DNA of 64,000 nt from Dimorphilus gyrociliatus (GCA_904063045.1 CAJFCJ010000001.1:1123501-1187500), one strand, 5' to 3'. Shown: positions 49,896-62,029, numbered from the stretch's first letter. The notes: a model not told the origin generated them from the letters alone. Numbers and translations are program-made.

Positions 49896-50187
49896 TTGAT
49901 TAATTTGTCTATATAAAAAGATATAATTAGCTATTTTATTCTTGTAACAAAGAATTCGATAACTTTTGATATTTTTTCATCTTTTTGCATATCGTAGGTC
50001 AAATTATAGTTTTATTATTATGCACTTATTAGACAATTATTAAACGTATACCAGAGAGGGCGTAAGTGTACAGAGCGCACTTTTAACGAGACAGATGGCG
50101 CCAATTTAAAAAAAATTACTCTAGTTAACGATACTAATACTGCATAGTACTTGATCATATGATCAAAGTCATGTGACCTAGGCAGAT

Positions 50188-51768
50188 ATGGACGACACGG
50201 CTGTTGTGAAATTACCAATTAAAAAATCTGCCATAACTTGTAACATCTGTAATCAAATTTGGACAAATAGACAGCCAAAAATTCTATCTTGCTTTCATAC
50301 TTTTTGTAAGGAGTGTTTAGAGAATGAATCAGTTAAGAAAAGAATCACACCTGGTGATGTATTTCAGTGCTCTATGTGTTTTGTTCCTTTTTCTTGGCCT
50401 ATACAGGGAGTTGAGGGCCTGAAATCTAATGACTTTTTTGAAAGTAATGAAGCTGACGATGCTGTTGAAGCTGTAGAAGAGACAACGTGTATCGAACATG
50501 GAAAAGATCTAAACTTATTGTGTATAACTTGTAATGTGCTACCTATATGTACATCTTGCACTCGTTTACATCCAGGGCATATTTTACATGATCCTGAAGA
50601 TTTTAAGACTACAAGAAAAAATTTGATAATGGAACAATCTAACCTAATAACCGGCTTAAGAAAAGCCCTCAATGACCAGAAATCTGTTTTAGTCGAACAG
50701 ATGGAAAGAAGAGTTAAAGAGGCAGAGGAACAAATTGCAAGTAAAAAAAATGAGATGATAAGAAAAATAGATGAAAGTTTATTTGAAAGGAAAAATATTC
50801 TAAATCAATTAAATACATTAATCGAGTCAATGAATAACAATCATCTTAATTTTGATTACTTAGGAACAAAAACTGAAATTGAAGCCTTCAATAAGGAATT
50901 TATGAAAGAGTGCACTAAGCCTAGTTGTTATTTTGACAATTCTGTACATGTATCTTTAGGAGTTATAAAATCAACATTTAAATTAAATGAATTTTATGAA
51001 TTCGCATCTATTAAGTTGGATTCTGAACAAATGGAAGGTATCTGTGTAAATAATGATATATTGTATATTACTTCGTGGATATCGAGAGATCCGCCTGAAA
51101 GTGTTATTCTTAAATTTTCAACAAATGATTTCCAACCAATAAAACCTGACATTCATTTGGAGAATATTCTTGCTACAGGAATTTGTTTCTTCAATGGTAA
51201 TCTTTATTGTGGCGATTGGTCGAATAACAGAATTCTACTTTGTAATAATGGTGATATAATTCCTTTTGCATCAATACTAAAACCATTTGGTTTGGAGGCT
51301 TGGTCGGCTGGTTTACTTGTTGCTGCTTCAGACGGTGTTCATAAATTTAACAGGGAAGGTGAAGTTTTATGGTCAAACAGGGTTCCGTCTCCTTTTAAGT
51401 GGCAAAGACCTTGTGGTATAGCGACAGACAATAGTTATATATACGTTACTGATTTGTACGGTCATTGCGTGCATAAATTAGATCTTTCAAATGGCAGTTG
51501 CCTTTACAGTATCAGCAGCAAAGGATGCAAATTAGGTGAACTTAACCATCCGGCTGGAATTATTTTGGCACCATCTATTGGTTTCATTGTTGCCAATATG
51601 CAAAATGACAGATTAGATATGATTGATGAAGATGGAAAATGCATTGAAACTTACAAGCTACAATTTAATCCAGTATGGATCACTGGAGATGAGATATTGA
51701 AAACATTATTTATAACAACATACATAAATCAGAAACGAAAAGCCGTAGTTGTTTTAAAACATAATTAG
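50188..51768 (+). CDS. RING/B-box coiled-coil protein with NHL-like C-terminal propeller (TRIM type)
   Basis: Intronless, 526 residues. A RING finger (CNICNQIW, then CFHTFCKECLE, then CSMCFVPF) occupies about residues 18-68. One B-box follows (CIEHGKDLNLLCITC, then CTSCTRLHPGHILHD). A coiled coil covers ~145-215. The C-terminal half has repeated beta-propeller-like blocks such as RPCGIATDNSYIYVTDLYGH, KLGELNHPAGIIL and GFIVANMQNDR, which match NHL repeats in spirit. This layout is that of TRIM2/3/32/71-like ubiquitin ligases. No filamin domain is evident between coil and propeller. By family knowledge it would transfer ubiquitin, with the propeller binding RNA or protein. The exact orthologue is not clear. 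An AGATGGCGCC element lies at 50093-50102, 86 bp upstream of the start. Confidence 0.85.
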   Translation: MDDTAVVKLPIKKSAITCNICNQIWTNRQPKILSCFHTFCKECLENESVKKRITPGDVFQCSMCFVPFSWPIQGVEGLKSNDFFESNEADDAVEAVEETTCIEHGKDLNLLCITCNVLPICTSCTRLHPGHILHDPEDFKTTRKNLIMEQSNLITGLRKALNDQKSVLVEQMERRVKEAEEQIASKKNEMIRKIDESLFERKNILNQLNTLIESMNNNHLNFDYLGTKTEIEAFNKEFMKECTKPSCYFDNSVHVSLGVIKSTFKLNEFYEFASIKLDSEQMEGICVNNDILYITSWISRDPPESVILKFSTNDFQPIKPDIHLENILATGICFFNGNLYCGDWSNNRILLCNNGDIIPFASILKPFGLEAWSAGLLVAASDGVHKFNREGEVLWSNRVPSPFKWQRPCGIATDNSYIYVTDLYGHCVHKLDLSNGSCLYSISSKGCKLGELNHPAGIILAPSIGFIVANMQNDRLDMIDEDGKCIETYKLQFNPVWITGDEILKTLFITTYINQKRKAVVVLKHN

Positions 51769-51947
51769 CGAATCATTAAAAAAATAACTGATTTATTCAT
51801 CTAGAATACTTAAAACGTGTTCATTTCTATTTGCAATAATAATACTAAAATAAATAGACAATTATCCAGTTTTACTGCTTACGATTCAGAGAGCATTAAT
51901 TGGAAATAATAAAAGAATTAGACAATGTGAGATCATTCATAAACAAA

Positions 51948-52381
51948 TTAGTTCTTGTTCTGTTCATCTTCTTCCACAATTCTCTTAAGATAGTCAGCCC
52001 AATATCCCGTATCAATTTGGTAATTACTTTCATTACATCTAATCTCTTCCTGTTCCAAATCCTCTATTTGTTTCACAATTTTATTCTTTAGGTCACGACG
52101 TTTTTCTTCCGAAAAATAAGGGATAGTTTCGTACAGGTTTTTTATTGATGCTATTATTAAATAAGAAATTAGATATACTAAAACATACAGCAAATAATTA
52201 TATACTATATTCGCATACTTAAAACTTTAAACAGAATGTCTATATTATCTTTCGTATGTTGCTCCAATGCCCGCCGAAGTATAAATAATCTCTGCTCCTA
52301 CAAATTAAGAATAGTAATCCTTGACTTATTCTATTGATCAAGGTATGCAAAAATTTATAATACCGTATTACAATCCACCAT
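51948..52381 (-). CDS. Small single-pass membrane protein, unrecognised
   Basis: Three exons, 52381-52364, 52297-52219 and 52177-51948, give 108 residues with a consistent frame through two short introns. The first exon encodes only MVDCNT. A basic helix (RLFILRRALEQHTKDNIDIL) leads into one hydrophobic segment (VLIYLISYLIIASI), then a charged coiled-coil tail with KIVKQIEDLEQEEI and a C-terminal acidic end. There is no signal peptide. Size and layout resemble small organellar membrane proteins, but I cannot name the family. The three-exon frame makes it a credible gene rather than chance. Confidence 0.6.
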
Positions 52382-53197
52382 TTTTTAATAAGCTTCTTGT
52401 AAATAGACCTATTAATTGTCTAATGACAGATTCTAAGAGTATTTGACCCAAGTAATAAAACTACAAGGTTACTCTTGAACATCTGTTTTTCAATTTAATG
52501 TAATTACGACATAGAATGGTTATGGAATTGTACTTTCATTTTAATTCTTAGTAATGAGTAACTTTTGGAGAAACGGTATAAATAAGTTATAAATGATTGA
52601 TAAATCATACTTTATATACAAACCTGTATGTGATCTATTCAACAACTTGTATATATAAAGAAATATATAAAAATTGTATATACCGTATATACAGTATAGA
52701 TACAGTAGAAATTTATATATATATATTATTATACTGTATATGTAATCACATAAACAAGAAGTAAATAAAGGTTGATTATTTAAATGCAATCTTTATTCAT
52801 GAAATTTGATAGATGAAAAAAGTATTATGATTCGTATTAGAAAATTTCTGGTTAACATATTCATTGAATATAACCATTTTGTTGGTTCCTAATGCAATAA
52901 TCTCTTTCAATGTGATAATGAGACTGGTGGCGCCATCTCGAGTAATATGCTCAATATTATTATTCTATATCTGTTTTTGTGTTGGTGCAGACATCATTTT
53001 GGTGACCGTGGCGATCAATACTATTCGATGATAGGATAAATAAGCTAAAACATAACAGATCGCTTGTTGAATTTATTGTTTTAATCAGCTTGATAGATTT
53101 TGCAACAGAAAATGTCATTTAGATAGAAATTAGATGGATCCATAATATATCCAATTCGTGAATTTCGTGTCAAAATATTAAAAGGAATGAAAAATAG
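52382..53197. other. Divergent intergenic region upstream of the RASSF gene
   Basis: About 0.8 kb. The middle has three TACTGTATA words (one reversed at 52688, one forward at 52732). A GGTGGCGCCATCT element at 52927-52939 lies ~260 bp upstream of the RASSF ATG. No coding exon is seen. Confidence 0.5.
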
Positions 53198-54007
53198 ATG
53201 GAGAATTTAAAAGAAAATTTGCAAATTCTAATCGAAGATTATAATAATGAAAGAGAACATCAACGTATAGAAAAACGAGAATTAAATGGTGAATTGATTG
53301 CCGAAGGAGGGCTTCTTTTATATTGGTATGTATTAATATGATACTAGTAATATTCGGTAAAGCCATTAAGGAAGAAAAATATTCTCAATATATCTATTAT
53401 ATATTTACTTTCTAGGTCGGTTAACAAGCCATTATACTTAAAGCAAACAGATCGAAATAATGAACCTGTAAATTCAAGAAATAGCTATCACTTCGACAAT
53501 ACTTCTAGGCACGCTAAAGCTGAATTTAGGAGACGTCTCTCTATGATAAACGGTCATTTATACGAAGCTGATACAAGCATTTTCACCCCATCGCCCGATG
53601 ATCATACAAGAGTACAGATTACTAGCCTATTAACAACAGTAGACGTCATTACATTGCTCTGTAATAAATTCCAGATTATAAATGATGTCTCGGATTTCTG
53701 CATATGTATTAGACGTTCAAGCGGAGAAACGTTTGTACTAAACGACGATAGTTATCCATTGATTGAGTGGCTAAAATTCTCAGCAGATAAAAACGAATAT
53801 AGAACTATAGTGATGAATAATCTAGATAAGTTGAAAGACGATGAGACCGTTAAGCGTTATTCATGCCTACCAGAGCCAGCATTACAAAGTATCCTTAAAC
53901 AGTTTAAAATAGAATACGACGCCGACAGAAATAAAGTAAAAAATCGCTTTGAACGTTACAGAAGAATATTAGAGGAACGTATCTCTGAAATTTCTACAGA
54001 TCTATAA
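53198..54007 (+). CDS. Ras-association domain family protein, RASSF2/4/6 type
   Basis: Two exons, 53198-53325 and 53416-54007, give 239 residues. The N-terminal block with AEGGLLLYW|SVNKPLYLK resembles the conserved start of RASSF2/4/6. A Ras-association domain follows (TRVQITSLLTTVDVITLLCN, KFQIINDVSDFCI, SSGETFVLNDDSYPLIEWL). The C-terminal SARAH helix (ALQSILKQFKIEYDADRNKV, then RFERYRRILEERI) would pair with MST/Hippo kinases. There is no C1 domain or N-terminal PDZ-like part, which excludes RASSF1/5 and RASSF7-10. The protein is shorter than vertebrate RASSF2 (326). By family knowledge it is a Ras/Hippo-linked scaffold. The upstream start could have another exon, but this ATG gives a full family core. 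Confidence 0.87.
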
Positions 54008-55270
54008 TCCATAGAAATGAAAAGAAAAATGCATCTCTGCCTGCTTCTACTTAGTTTTTTCTAAATCTCCTTTGTCTCCTTCTTTTAGACAAGACAGGAA
54101 TAATCTCCTTTAACTGTTACGCTACAGTAATACTGTATATTTTTTTTTGCCAAATCGTATGTTCCAGGGAAATTCTCTAGTGATTATTCTAAAAGAGTTG
54201 ATTATCAAATTATTCATTTTCCTATAGAGAATTTAAGAATTCTTCCACTTTATTTTTTGTTTTTGCTTTTTGTATTGTTACAATGAAGAAATAATGATAA
54301 AATTGATTATTGTTGCTTTTCTATTCACTTAGATAATTATTAATATAATAATTTTGGAATGAGAACTAGACTCTCATCCAATGGGATATTTAAAACAGAT
54401 ATGTAACTGATAAACTAGTTATATTTATTATATTATTTTCTATTTCCGCGTACCCACACTGCATAGTCTATACAGTACTATAGACCATTTAGAACAGTTT
54501 ATTTATAAATAGCGAATATTTTATCCATTATCAGATAATCAATAGAGTTTTATTTAACAACAGTAAGAGCAGGAGGGTGTGATCTGTTTATATATATCAT
54601 TTTTTAAAAAAGACAACACAGAAACCTCCTGCTGCAAACATTCTCTCTATCCCTTATAAATGCGACATACTATATTATTAACTAAGCCATATACAATATG
54701 ATAAGAGAAATAGCACCGCTTCTTAATTAACAAACTTAGTTCAATTACATTTGTAACAACAACACAACAAAAAAAAAGAGATGAAAACGAAAAACACAAA
54801 ATTAATTCATTTATTTTTTTTTTTAAAAAACAAATATTATTTATTTATATTTATTTACTTTATTATTGTTTATTTAATTTAAATAACATCAAAAATCCAT
54901 TTCGTTAGAAAGAATAAAGCATAAAAAGAAAGATTCTCTTGAAGATTCTTTTTTTTTTTTTTTGCTCTTTAAGATAAAGAGGCATGCAAAAATAAAAAAA
55001 AAACGAATAAAAACTAAAAAAGAGAAGATGAATGGTAGAATTGATAATAAAGATATGCGTTACATAGATGCAGGGTATCTATATTTAGAATTGTTTCTCT
55101 TTTTCTTTCTTGTGATTACATTTTTACTTTATAAAAAGTGTTTGTTATTGTTTCCGTTTTCTTTTGTTTAATTTATAAGTGATTACAACATTTTATATTT
55201 TGAAAAAAATGAACTTTTCATGAATTTATAAGATAAATTTATTAAATTTCACTTATATAATCATTGAATA
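54008..55270. other. Intergenic region between RASSF and the EF-hand gene
   Basis: About 1.26 kb, very AT-rich with poly-A/T runs. TACTGTATA words are at 54131-54139 and (reversed) 54469-54477. An open frame at 54962 is a run of Lys/Phe/Leu codons in A/T-rich DNA and not a credible gene. Confidence 0.5.
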
Positions 55271-56947
55271 ATGCTTGAAACAAGTAATAATATTCTGAAA
55301 TCTACTTGTCTAACTGCCTCGTGTTTTAGTAATTACAAGGCTAGTTCGAGAATAAGTGAATATATGGCAGAGTATAAAGATCCAAAGAAACGTGTTAGGC
55401 CTGTTACAACTTACAAAGAATTTCCTGATGTTCAGGATAGTTACGAAAATCAACCTGTCGGTGGAAGAGTTCAAGTAAATGTTTACTAAATTATCTTCAC
55501 TAAAAGCTCTTTAACGTTAAATTATATAACATCTTTTAGGAGAGATATAGACAATTTATTAAGAGGAAATTAGCTGAAGAGAAGAAAGTTAAGAAAGAGG
55601 AATCATCTCATGAAATATACTATTTGGATCCGTATCAGCATAGATCGCATCCTGAATCTATGTACCATATAGCAAAAAGCTACTACAAATCTAATCTACC
55701 ACATTGTAACATTGCTAGTTGCAATTATCCTTATCTAAAAACGTTTAACAGTACAAATCAATCAGAGAATGAAAATTGCGCAACAAAGCAAGTGAATTTT
55801 ACCAACAATAGTCATTATTATCCCTGTAAGACAAATCATACTTTAAATAGACACTCGAATACTCATTTATGTAAAAACTCTCTTAATTATAAAATAAATT
55901 CGCCTACTTGTCACAAAAGATGAAGATTTTAGGCTAAAATCTAGGCTAAAGAGTAAATTATAAAAGAATGAATATATTTATATATACTTAAAAAGTGCAT
56001 AATGCGTTCTATACAGTTTTCTTTACAAGCTGAATAAATAAAATGTTAATAAAGAAACCGTTGATATAATAAATCAATAAGAAAAAACTAACTTTACTAA
56101 GATAACAAATGTATTAAGATACATTATACTGTTATTTTCAATAGATATTTAATATAGCAAACAATTTTGTATCAGTTATATAATAATTAATAATATGACA
56201 TCTTTATATTATTTAAATAATTAGAAGAGAAAGAAATGTCAAATAGATTTACTAAGTCTAAATTAAATGATAAAAAGTCATTAAAAAGTAATAAATATAA
56301 CATTATTAAGTATTTCCATAAAATTTAATAAAACTCTTTAATTTAATTAATAAGACAGTGGAATATCTAGTTCTCAGGAGCCTCGTCTATCTACTCAACA
56401 ATATACAGTCTTTCAACAGGCCTGGAATTTAATTGATACAGAAAAGAAGGGATCCTTAAATTCTGCAGATCTAATGAAAGTTATCGGTAAATTTTCAGAA
56501 AAGATGAAACTTCAAAGCTGGAAATTTCCTGTCAATGAAAAAGATGTTGAATTATTTATCGAATCATTAGATGTAGATGGTAATAAAGAGTTGGGATTTG
56601 AGGAGTTTTGTCAATGGATGGCTTTTAAAATTGATAAACTACCACCAAAGCAAATTAAAGCAATACAAAATGAGGAAATAGAAGTCTATCGTATGGCATT
56701 TAAAGATATTGACCAAAATCAAGACGGTCATATAACATTTATAGAATTTAAAACGTATTTACATAATGTCCTTGAAGAACCTCTCAGCGATTTACAAATC
56801 AGAAATCTTATGAAATTAGCCGATTCTGACAATAATCAATTAATTAGTGAAGAAGAATTTGTTGATGCAATGCGCAAAGGCGGTACTACAGTTACAGTAC
56901 CTTCTCCTATTGTTAAATATTCAAAAACTGATTATTTTGACAGATAA
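55271..56947 (+). CDS. EF-hand protein with a long unrecognised N-terminus
   Basis: Three proposed exons, 55271-55474, 55540-55825 and 56355-56947, give 360 residues. The C-terminal ~195 residues hold a degenerate first EF-hand (AWNLIDTEKKGSLNSADLMK) and three clearer loops: DVDGNKELGFEEF, DIDQNQDGHITFIEF and DSDNNQLISEEEF. The second and third have the standard ligand spacing, so calcium binding is likely. The N-terminal part has basic VRPVTTYKEFPDV and a Cys/His/Asn-rich stretch with no known domain. The intron from 55826 to 56354 is long (529 bp) and the donor, T|GTAAGA, interrupts a frame that otherwise remains open to 55923. It is therefore possible that these are two genes; I join them because the EF-hand part has no ATG before its first helix. 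The family is not identified further. Confidence 0.65.
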
Positions 56948-57549
56948 ATATTAGTTGCACTGAATAAACTATTCTATTTGATCAATAGAAATTTTCTTTC
57001 AGTAGTCTTCATTTGGAGTAAAAAGATATAAAATACATCTGAAATGAATCGGGCACCGCCCAACTTTCTCTTAATAGAATAGTTTTCTAACGTGACGAAA
57101 AGTCAAAAGATCCTATTTTCTTTTATTCAATGTACCTTAATAAAGTATATTTTCATTAATTTTTCCAAACATTATATTAAATCTTCATTAATATAGGCAA
57201 GGAACACACAGTTCATTCAATATTCTAATACTTAACTTACTATCTAGTAATACTTTGAAATGGTGAAGAAAGCTGTTACAAAATTATAATAACTGACAAA
57301 AACAACTATTTAGATTTTTCTATTTAGTTCTTGATTAAATTTAAAAAGTTATGATAAAGGATTAATAGTAAATTTTGGGCTATTTTAAGTGGACATCCCT
57401 AAATAAAAAGATAGGACAGGTTCGGAAGAAGCATGTTTTTTAAACTGGGTACCATGTCCCTCTCCCATTGAACGAGTGGTTGTTAAATATATATCTCGAG
57501 CCAGTTTACCGCGTCATTTCCTGAGGAGACTATCGAAGCACGAACCGCT
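56948..57549. other. Intergenic region upstream of LMAN2
   Basis: About 0.6 kb. The last ~120 bases are more GC-rich, with CCCTCTCCCATTG and GCGTCATTTCC, and look like the LMAN2 promoter. No exon is seen. Confidence 0.5.
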
Positions 57550-58966
57550 ATGAATTTTCGTTTAATCTTTCTTCTATGTCTCTTTTACAGTCAATATATT
57601 TCGTGTGAAAATTATTTAAAAAGAGAGCATTCTTTAGTGAAACCTTACCAAGGTACCATTTATTTTCATACTTTTTATTGTAGATGTATGACGAATCTTT
57701 AGGACAAAGCAGACGATGTCGGTGTTCGCTTTTTTAGTTATTTTTTCACTTATCACTTAGATGGGAAGTGGGATTTTGTTGGCAGTACCATGGTTACCAA
57801 TAGTTATATACGATTAACTCCTGATCACCAGAGTAGACAAGGCGCTATATGGAATAATATTGTAAGTGTTACTTGTAATTTACACATAACCTTTTCACTT
57901 TTTATTTTTTATTCAAATAGCCTAACACTATACCAGACTGGGAACTTCATGTTAGTTTTAAAGTTCATGGAACTGGAACTGATTTATTTGGAGATGGGAT
58001 GTCGATTTGGTATACCAAAGAGAGACTACAATTAGGTTAGTTAACTCTCTTTTATAGAATCTCATTCACACGACACGTCTGTTTTAGGACCTGTATTTGG
58101 AAATAAAGATTATTTTAATGGATTGGGCGTCTTCCTGGATACATACAGCAACCACAATGGACCACATAATGTTAGTTGGATAACATACTTCTTTCGTAAA
58201 ACGCCATCTGGCAAACATTACTTTTTATTGATAGAACTGTATTCATTAAAGTGCTTGAACACTTACAAATTTAAAATTTGTTTACACAGCATGGCCATCC
58301 TTATATATCTGCTATGGTAAACAATGGCACTGGACATTATGATCATGACAAAGATGGAACACACACGGAATTATCTGGATGTGAATCCCATTTTAGAGGC
58401 GCAGATACAGATACACTTATTGCTATTCGATACTTGAATAATAAACTAGTTGTGTCAACTGATATTGAGGGAAAAAATGAATGGAGAGAGTGTTTCTCTG
58501 TAGAGGGTGTTCGTTTACCAACTGGATATTATTTTGGAGCATCAGCTGCAACAGGAGACTTAGCCGATAACCATGATATTATATCGATGAAACTTTACGA
58601 ACTTGAGGGAAATCGAAAGGTAACTGAAAGAAAATATTTAATATCAAATAGAATATTGACTGCAGCTCTTTAAATATAAATTATTTCCTATTTAGGAAGG
58701 TGAAGACTTTTCCAAAATTTCACCAGAGGCAGACTTTTTTGTTCCCCCTAGAGGTAAATCACTTCTAAATGTAAACACATTCAGCCTAACAGAGATTCTC
58801 ATAAATCATTCCAGATCACATTGATGATGCCAAGCCGTCTTCACTCTCTGGATGGAAATTATTTTTCCTAATTGTTATCGGTTTAGTGGGAGTATCAGTC
58901 TGTGCCATGATTGGTTTTGTAATTGTTACTAAAAGAGCAGAAGACCAGCGAAAGAGATTTTATTAG
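57550..58966 (+). CDS. LMAN2: VIP36-like L-type lectin of the secretory pathway
   Basis: Seven exons, 57550-57652, 57761-57861, 57921-58035, 58088-58170, 58290-58619, 58696-58753 and 58815-58966, give 313 residues. A signal peptide (FRLIFLLCLFYSQYISC) precedes KREHSLVKPYQ. The leguminous-lectin fold has WDFVGSTMVTNSYIRLTP, DWELHVSFKVHGTG, GDGMSIWYTKERL, GVFLDTYSNHNG (calcium and mannose-binding residues Asp/Asn), VRLPTGYYFGASAATGDLAD and NHDIISMKL. One C-terminal membrane segment (KLFFLIVIGLVGVSVCAMIG) ends in a cytosolic tail closing with RKRFY, the ER-export signal of VIP36. It carries high-mannose glycoproteins between ER and Golgi. The match to LMAN2 rather than ERGIC53 is clear from length and tail. 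A potential small exon in intron 1 (57684-57719) would introduce a stop and is skipped. Confidence 0.96.
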
Positions 58967-59302
58967 AACATTGGTGATAGAACAATTTTTTACTTTCGAA
59001 GCAAAATTTGTTGTGATGCGGTGCTCGCTCAAAAAATAACAACTCTTTAAAATACTTGTTCAAAAAACAAATAATGTTTATTCGGCGAAAATATTATGCA
59101 CATTTTGAAATACCTGTGAAAAATCAAGTATTTCTTGATTGTAGGCAAGTTTATTAGAGAAATGCTTGTTTTTTTTAATACTTTGAATCATTTTTTTCTT
59201 TTTTTTTCACAAAAATTATAGCTGCTCTGTCGAATAATACTTCAAAAAAACAAAATAAGTTTCATAATCAAAAAATGAGACGCTTAAAATACAATTCACA
59301 GT
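58967..59302. other. 3' regions between LMAN2 and the next convergent gene
   Basis: About 0.34 kb, T-rich, with no supported feature. Confidence 0.5.
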
Positions 59303-59971
59303 TTAATTCGCGTGATTCAGAACACTAACACTAACACTAAGACCTCCAAATCGAGTCTTTCGTCTTTTCATATTTGTTCGATTAAGTTTTTCTATCTTTT
59401 TCTTTCTATTAGGATCCTCGTGAGCACAATCCTCTATTTCTGTATAATCACTATCAGAATCAGTTTTACCTAAACTAGAATTATCTGAACTAGATAAAGC
59501 CGATTTGAACATCCCAAGATCCCTTCTCATGGAGCTATGATTTAATCTCTTCCTATATTTGAGAATAATATTAATAAATTAAATCTTATTTATAGAATGT
59601 AATATTTACCTTTTATGCCCCATTGGTGATTTACATATTTGCTGCCAATCTTCGAGTGATAAGTCCTCGTGCAAGCCCATTGCGAAATGAGTTACGATAG
59701 GCCTAACGTCAATTTTATTATATAACATTGTCATCCTTGTTCGTACTAGAACAGTGTCCGGAGGCGCTTTAAAAGGACCGACAGGAATCCTATCTGTTTT
59801 GCCGTGTTCTTTTATTGCTTGAATACGAAGTTTCCGCCTTTGATATTTTTCCCTATTTTCCCAATGATAGTGAAAGAACGAAACAGCGAAAATGGCCAAG
59901 ATGATGAAAGTTAAACAGGAGTAACTGGCTACAAATTCTAATGCCAGACGATCGTCGCTCGAATTTGTCAT
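59303..59971 (-). CDS. Unrecognised single-pass membrane protein
   Basis: Two exons, 59971-59610 and 59552-59303, give 203 residues. A short Ser/Asp-rich N-terminus (MTNSSDDR, with a potential N-glycosylation site) precedes one hydrophobic segment at about residues 11-33 (VASYSCLTFIILAIFAVSFF). The rest is cytosolic if the N-terminus is outside: basic next to the membrane (EKYQRRKLRIQ), then PVGPFKAPPDTVLVRTRMTM, an Asp/Glu-Ser acidic stretch (DSDSDYTEIEDCAHED) and a basic KMKRRKTRF-like end. I do not recognise the family. The positive-inside rule fits type I or III topology. The gene converges with LMAN2. Confidence 0.7.
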
Positions 59972-60563
59972 TTCTGGCCTAAAGCCAGATATGAATTATT
60001 GTTTGTGAGGAAAGTTGAATGACAGTCGCAATACTATCATATCGATCTTAATTGACAAATCACTTGCGAAAAAGTACTTTCTAAAGCCGTAATAATATAA
60101 TACTTGTATTCTTATTACACAATTTCTTCTTAAATTGTATTGGATTTAAGAGATTAATTTATTATTAGAACAGTAGTTATCTTTATATAACTTTTTTATA
60201 TTATCATTTCAATAAGGAAGATGTGCCTGTCTTTTAAAAAAAACTTATTTTTTTCACATAATATTTTATTTACAGTTTTAGAGGAGTATCTAATTTGGTT
60301 GTCAATGTCAAATATGCCGCCAAATATCCGGTAACCGGTTTATTATTCTTATACCGGTCACTCGCAAATCGGTAAAGCAATCACGCGTCTATTCGGCGAA
60401 ATACTTGAATTTTTCCTGAAAGTAGGAGGTATAATGACATGATTTATTATGCACAATTATAGGCAGGCTAACCTAGTTCAAATTTGCTTAAAAATATAAT
60501 CATTTATAGTGAGCTTTAGGCTATAGTCTTTTTCAATATCAGGAATATTCCAGAATTTTCGAA
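59972..60563. other. Divergent promoter region upstream of ST13
   Basis: About 0.6 kb. It contains three CCGG-centred elements, 60329-60361, including a perfect Grainyhead-type AACCGGTTT at 60333-60341, 223 bp before the ST13 ATG. No coding exon is seen. Confidence 0.5.
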
Positions 60564-62009
60564 ATGGATCATAAACAGCTACAGCAACTAAAACAGTTTA
60601 TTCAACTATGCCAAACTGATCCAGATGTACTGTACCAACCGGAATTACAGTTCTTTATGTCGTATTTAGAGAGGTATAATCATATTATGCTAAATATTTG
60701 GGTTGAAATTAGAACGTCAACAGCCTAGGTGCTAAGATTCCACCAAAATCACAGACCGCAACCAATAAGGAAAAGACTACTGAATCAAAGGCTGAGCCTA
60801 CTCCTGTACCTGAACCTGAAGACGAGAGTGAAGAGAGTGAACTTGAATTAGACACTGAAGGTGTTATACCGGGAGATGACATTGTTGATCAGGAAATGGG
60901 TGATGCTTCGGTTGAAGTTACGGAAGAGATGATGGATCAAAGCTCAGACTTGAGATCACAGGCTTTGTCTGCTGTTTCAGACGGTAACTGTGATCTGGCT
61001 ATTGAATTATTTTCCAAAGCTATTAAGTTAAATCCTAATTCGGCTATCCTCTTTGCGAAGAGAGCAAGGTAATATCAAGTCAATTTAGCATATGTTGAAC
61101 TATATAAGTGTTACTTTTTTGCAGTGTATACATTAAACTCCAAAAACCGAATGCAGCCATTCAAGACTGTAATAAAGCTGTTAGCATCAATCCTGACTCA
61201 GCTCAGGGCTTCAAATGGCGAGGAAGAGCCCATGCGTAATTTTTTATTTTTATATTTAATATAAAATATCAAGTTTTGCATTACATCGTTAAATTTTTCA
61301 GATTACTTGGAAAGTTTGATCTTGCTCAAAAGGATTTAGCAACAGCTGTCAAACTGGACTACGATGATCAAGCTAATGAATGGCTTAAACAAGTTCAGCC
61401 TAACGTAACGTATTGTCTTTAAATCTTCCCAGTATTTACTAATTTTTTATTATGCAGGCAACAAAAATAGCTGAGCACAATCGTAAAAGAGAAAGAAAAC
61501 AAGAAGAAAGACTATTAAAGGAACGTCGTGAAAGAGTTAAACGTGCTCAAGAAGAAAGAGAAAAGGCAAGGAAAGAACAAGAAGAGAGAGAAAAGGCTGG
61601 TATGGGTGGTATGCCGGGTATGGGAGGAATGCCAGGAATGGGAGGAATGGGAGGAGGAATGCCAGGAATGGGAGGAGGAATGCCAGGTATGGGAGGAATG
61701 GGTGGCATGGAAGACATTTTCTCGAAGCTACTCTCAGACCCAGATATTGCTTCTGCTTTCAAAGATCCTGAAGTATCAGCTGCTTTTACGGATATCTCTC
61801 AAAACCCCTCCAATATCAACAAATACAAAGATAATCCAAAAGTTCAAAAACTTTTGGAAAAATTAACTGGAAAAATGGGTGGTGGAATGCCTGGTGGTAT
61901 GCCAGGTGGTATGCCAGGTGGTATGCCAGGAGGATTTCCAGGAGGATTTCCAGGAGCTGGTGGAGCTGGCCAGAATACAGGAGTTCCTGACATGCCCGAT
62001 ATCGATTAA
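60564..62009 (+). CDS. ST13: Hsc70-interacting protein Hip
   Basis: Five exons, 60564-60673, 60724-61068, 61125-61235, 61302-61404 and 61458-62009, give 406 residues (human 369). The N-terminal dimerisation helix is [20 protein letters not shown]. An acidic linker ([19 protein letters not shown]) leads to three TPR repeats ([52 protein letters not shown]). A charged helix ([19 protein letters not shown]) follows. Then come two Gly-Met-Pro-rich runs (61602-61710 and 61875-61965) around the DP/STI1 domain ([18 protein letters not shown]). It binds the Hsc70 ATPase domain and slows ADP release in the cytosol. The GMP-rich segment is expanded compared with human. The stop is only 20 bases from the convergent LIPT1 stop, so the 3' UTRs must overlap. 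Confidence 0.97.
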
Positions 62010-62029
62010 ACTTGAAACAACATAAACAT

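Noticed and set aside
54962-55171. 69-codon open frame rich in Lys, Phe and Leu
   Set aside because: It lies in poly-A/T DNA and reads as low-complexity; no start context or domain.
57684-57719. Small extra exon in LMAN2 intron 1
   Set aside because: It introduces a stop in phase, while direct splicing from 57652 to 57761 gives the family sequence.
61600-61970. Tandem repeat or minisatellite in ST13
   Set aside because: The GGMPG-type repetition is coding and matches the known Gly-Met-Pro region of Hip.
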